A DNA stretch of 64,000 nt, taken from Acidobacteriaceae bacterium. Its GTDB lineage: Bacteria > Acidobacteriota > Terriglobia > Terriglobales > Acidobacteriaceae. The stretch lies in assembly GCA_003134855.1 (NCBI GenBank), contig PLCS01000007.1:691011-755010 (forward strand). Reading direction: 5' to 3'. The translations under genes and the position numbers were made by a program. The notes beneath the pieces are model-generated. The model worked only from the letters and a program-made list of their open reading frames with translations. It searched no databases and was not told where the DNA came from. Numbering within the stretch: position 1 is the first letter of the stretch; each line of letters starts with the position of its first letter. Below, piece by piece: positions 63,420 to 64,000 of this stretch.

Positions 63420-63589
63420 ATTGCTTTCGATCGTGCACTGCTGGCACTTCGATGGCCCATGGCCGGCACGCTGCTCACAATCCACACTGCGAAGAGGATG
63501 AAGCTGCCGCCAAGCAGTTGGAGCATGGTCATTCGCTCGTTAATAATCATTAACGCATTCACTGCCGTTTTAGGATGATCGTTCCCCAA
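63404..63589 (-). pseudogene. Remnant of an EamA-type transporter
   Basis: A 61-codon frame has the last helix pattern of drug/metabolite transporters: NALMIINERMTMLQLLGGSFILFAVWIVSSVP. No upstream part of such a protein is present, and the 3' end runs into the dehydrogenase gene on the other strand. It looks like a decayed 3' piece of an EamA family gene. Confidence 0.45.
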
Positions 63590-63660
63590 TGTTGTGGGGC
63601 GCTCATTTCATAATCTACACAGAGAGTTTCTATACTGATTCTTGGACGAGGGGATGCATT

Positions 63661-64000
63661 TTGACGGATTCACGAAATGCCGCAACGCTAACGCTCGACC
63701 CCGGCGGGAACGCTCCGTCGCTGCTGCTGCGCGGGCTGCGGAAGTCCTTTGGCGACGTGGTGGCGGTGGATGGGCTGGACCTGGAGGTGGCGCGGGGCGA
63801 GTGCTTCGGCCTGCTGGGGCCGAATGGCGCGGGTAAGACGACGACCATCGAAATCTGCGAGGGGCTGACCGAGGCCGACGCCGGGAGCGTGGAGCTGCTG
63901 GGGCTGGACTGGCGCACGGGCGCTGGTGAGCTGCGGCAGCGGATCGGCGTGCAATTGCAGGAGACGCAGTTTCCCGACAAGCTGACCGTAGAGGAGACTC
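63661..64000 (+). CDS. ABC transporter ATP-binding protein (3' end outside window)
   Basis: The visible 113 codons start at TTG 63661, with GAGGGG 7 nt upstream. A short variable N-terminus is followed by LLRGLRKSFGDVVAVDGLDL, the Walker A LLGPNGAGKTTTIEICEGL and the Q-loop region RQRIGVQLQET. This is the ABC-2 or drug-resistance type of ATPase. Partner permease and Walker B lie beyond the window. Confidence 0.92.
   Translation, partial: MTDSRNAATLTLDPGGNAPSLLLRGLRKSFGDVVAVDGLDLEVARGECFGLLGPNGAGKTTTIEICEGLTEADAGSVELLGLDWRTGAGELRQRIGVQLQETQFPDKLTVEET

Overview
The window reads as a chromosomal segment of a GC-rich, Gram-negative soil-type bacterium. It is most likely an acidobacterium of the Terriglobia kind. 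The evidence is lipid A/Kdo genes (lpxK, waaA), a membrane protein/DUF4129/DUF4350/MoxR/DUF58 operon, an ispE - tRNA-Gln - prs - rplY - pth - rpsF - rpsR - rplI block, and many dispersed palindromes of the GGGTGCCCCA...TGGGA kind. Genus cannot be fixed from the sequence alone.

Layout. 1-5450 (+): MoxR/DUF58 envelope operon with ATGA-type overlaps. 5530-11151 (-): ribosomal proteins S6, S18, L9 and L25, peptidyl-tRNA hydrolase, PRPP synthetase, tRNA-Gln and IspE; nearly every protein here carries a low-complexity tail. 11214-16321: zinc-ribbon membrane protein, hemL, a DCC oxidoreductase, an XRE regulator with three small membrane or secreted proteins, purM and purN. 16553-31542: accessory secreted proteins of low GC, a cupin, lpxK-waaA, queD, a DinG-type helicase, an orphan antitoxin, der, a GH38 alpha-mannosidase, a lipoprotein and rpmB. 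31543-35957: a degraded zone with a broken nuclease-like gene, a divergent DUF4143 ATPase, a truncated gene of unknown function and a complete IS30-family element.

35958-46992 is an integrated island of about 11 kb. A 48-bp direct repeat of the 3' part of tRNA-Glu marks both ends, and the tyrosine integrase gene stops 7 bp from the restored tRNA. The island carries a complete type I restriction-modification operon (hsdM-hsdS-hsdR), an excisionase-like HTH protein, two unrecognised proteins, and about 1.1 kb of non-coding DNA full of alternating CG repeats.

47469-54262: an RND efflux pair, a helix-hairpin-helix protein and a large MscS-type channel. 54308-61032: a histidine operon (hisIGDCBHFA) preceded by a readable transcription attenuator. 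It has a consensus promoter, a 25-codon leader peptide with seven His codons, an antiterminator pairing and a terminator. hisB carries a palindromic repeat inside its coding sequence. 61158-64000: a FUSC-type transporter, a 2-hydroxyacid dehydrogenase, a remnant of an EamA transporter, and the start of an ABC ATPase.

The most interesting signals are the his attenuator, the palindrome family with compensatory stem changes and its exonised copy in hisB, and the divergent nuclease/ATPase pair whose two start codons are the two ends of one 26-bp palindrome that also holds the -10 box. All assignments come from reading the sequence; no database search was run.
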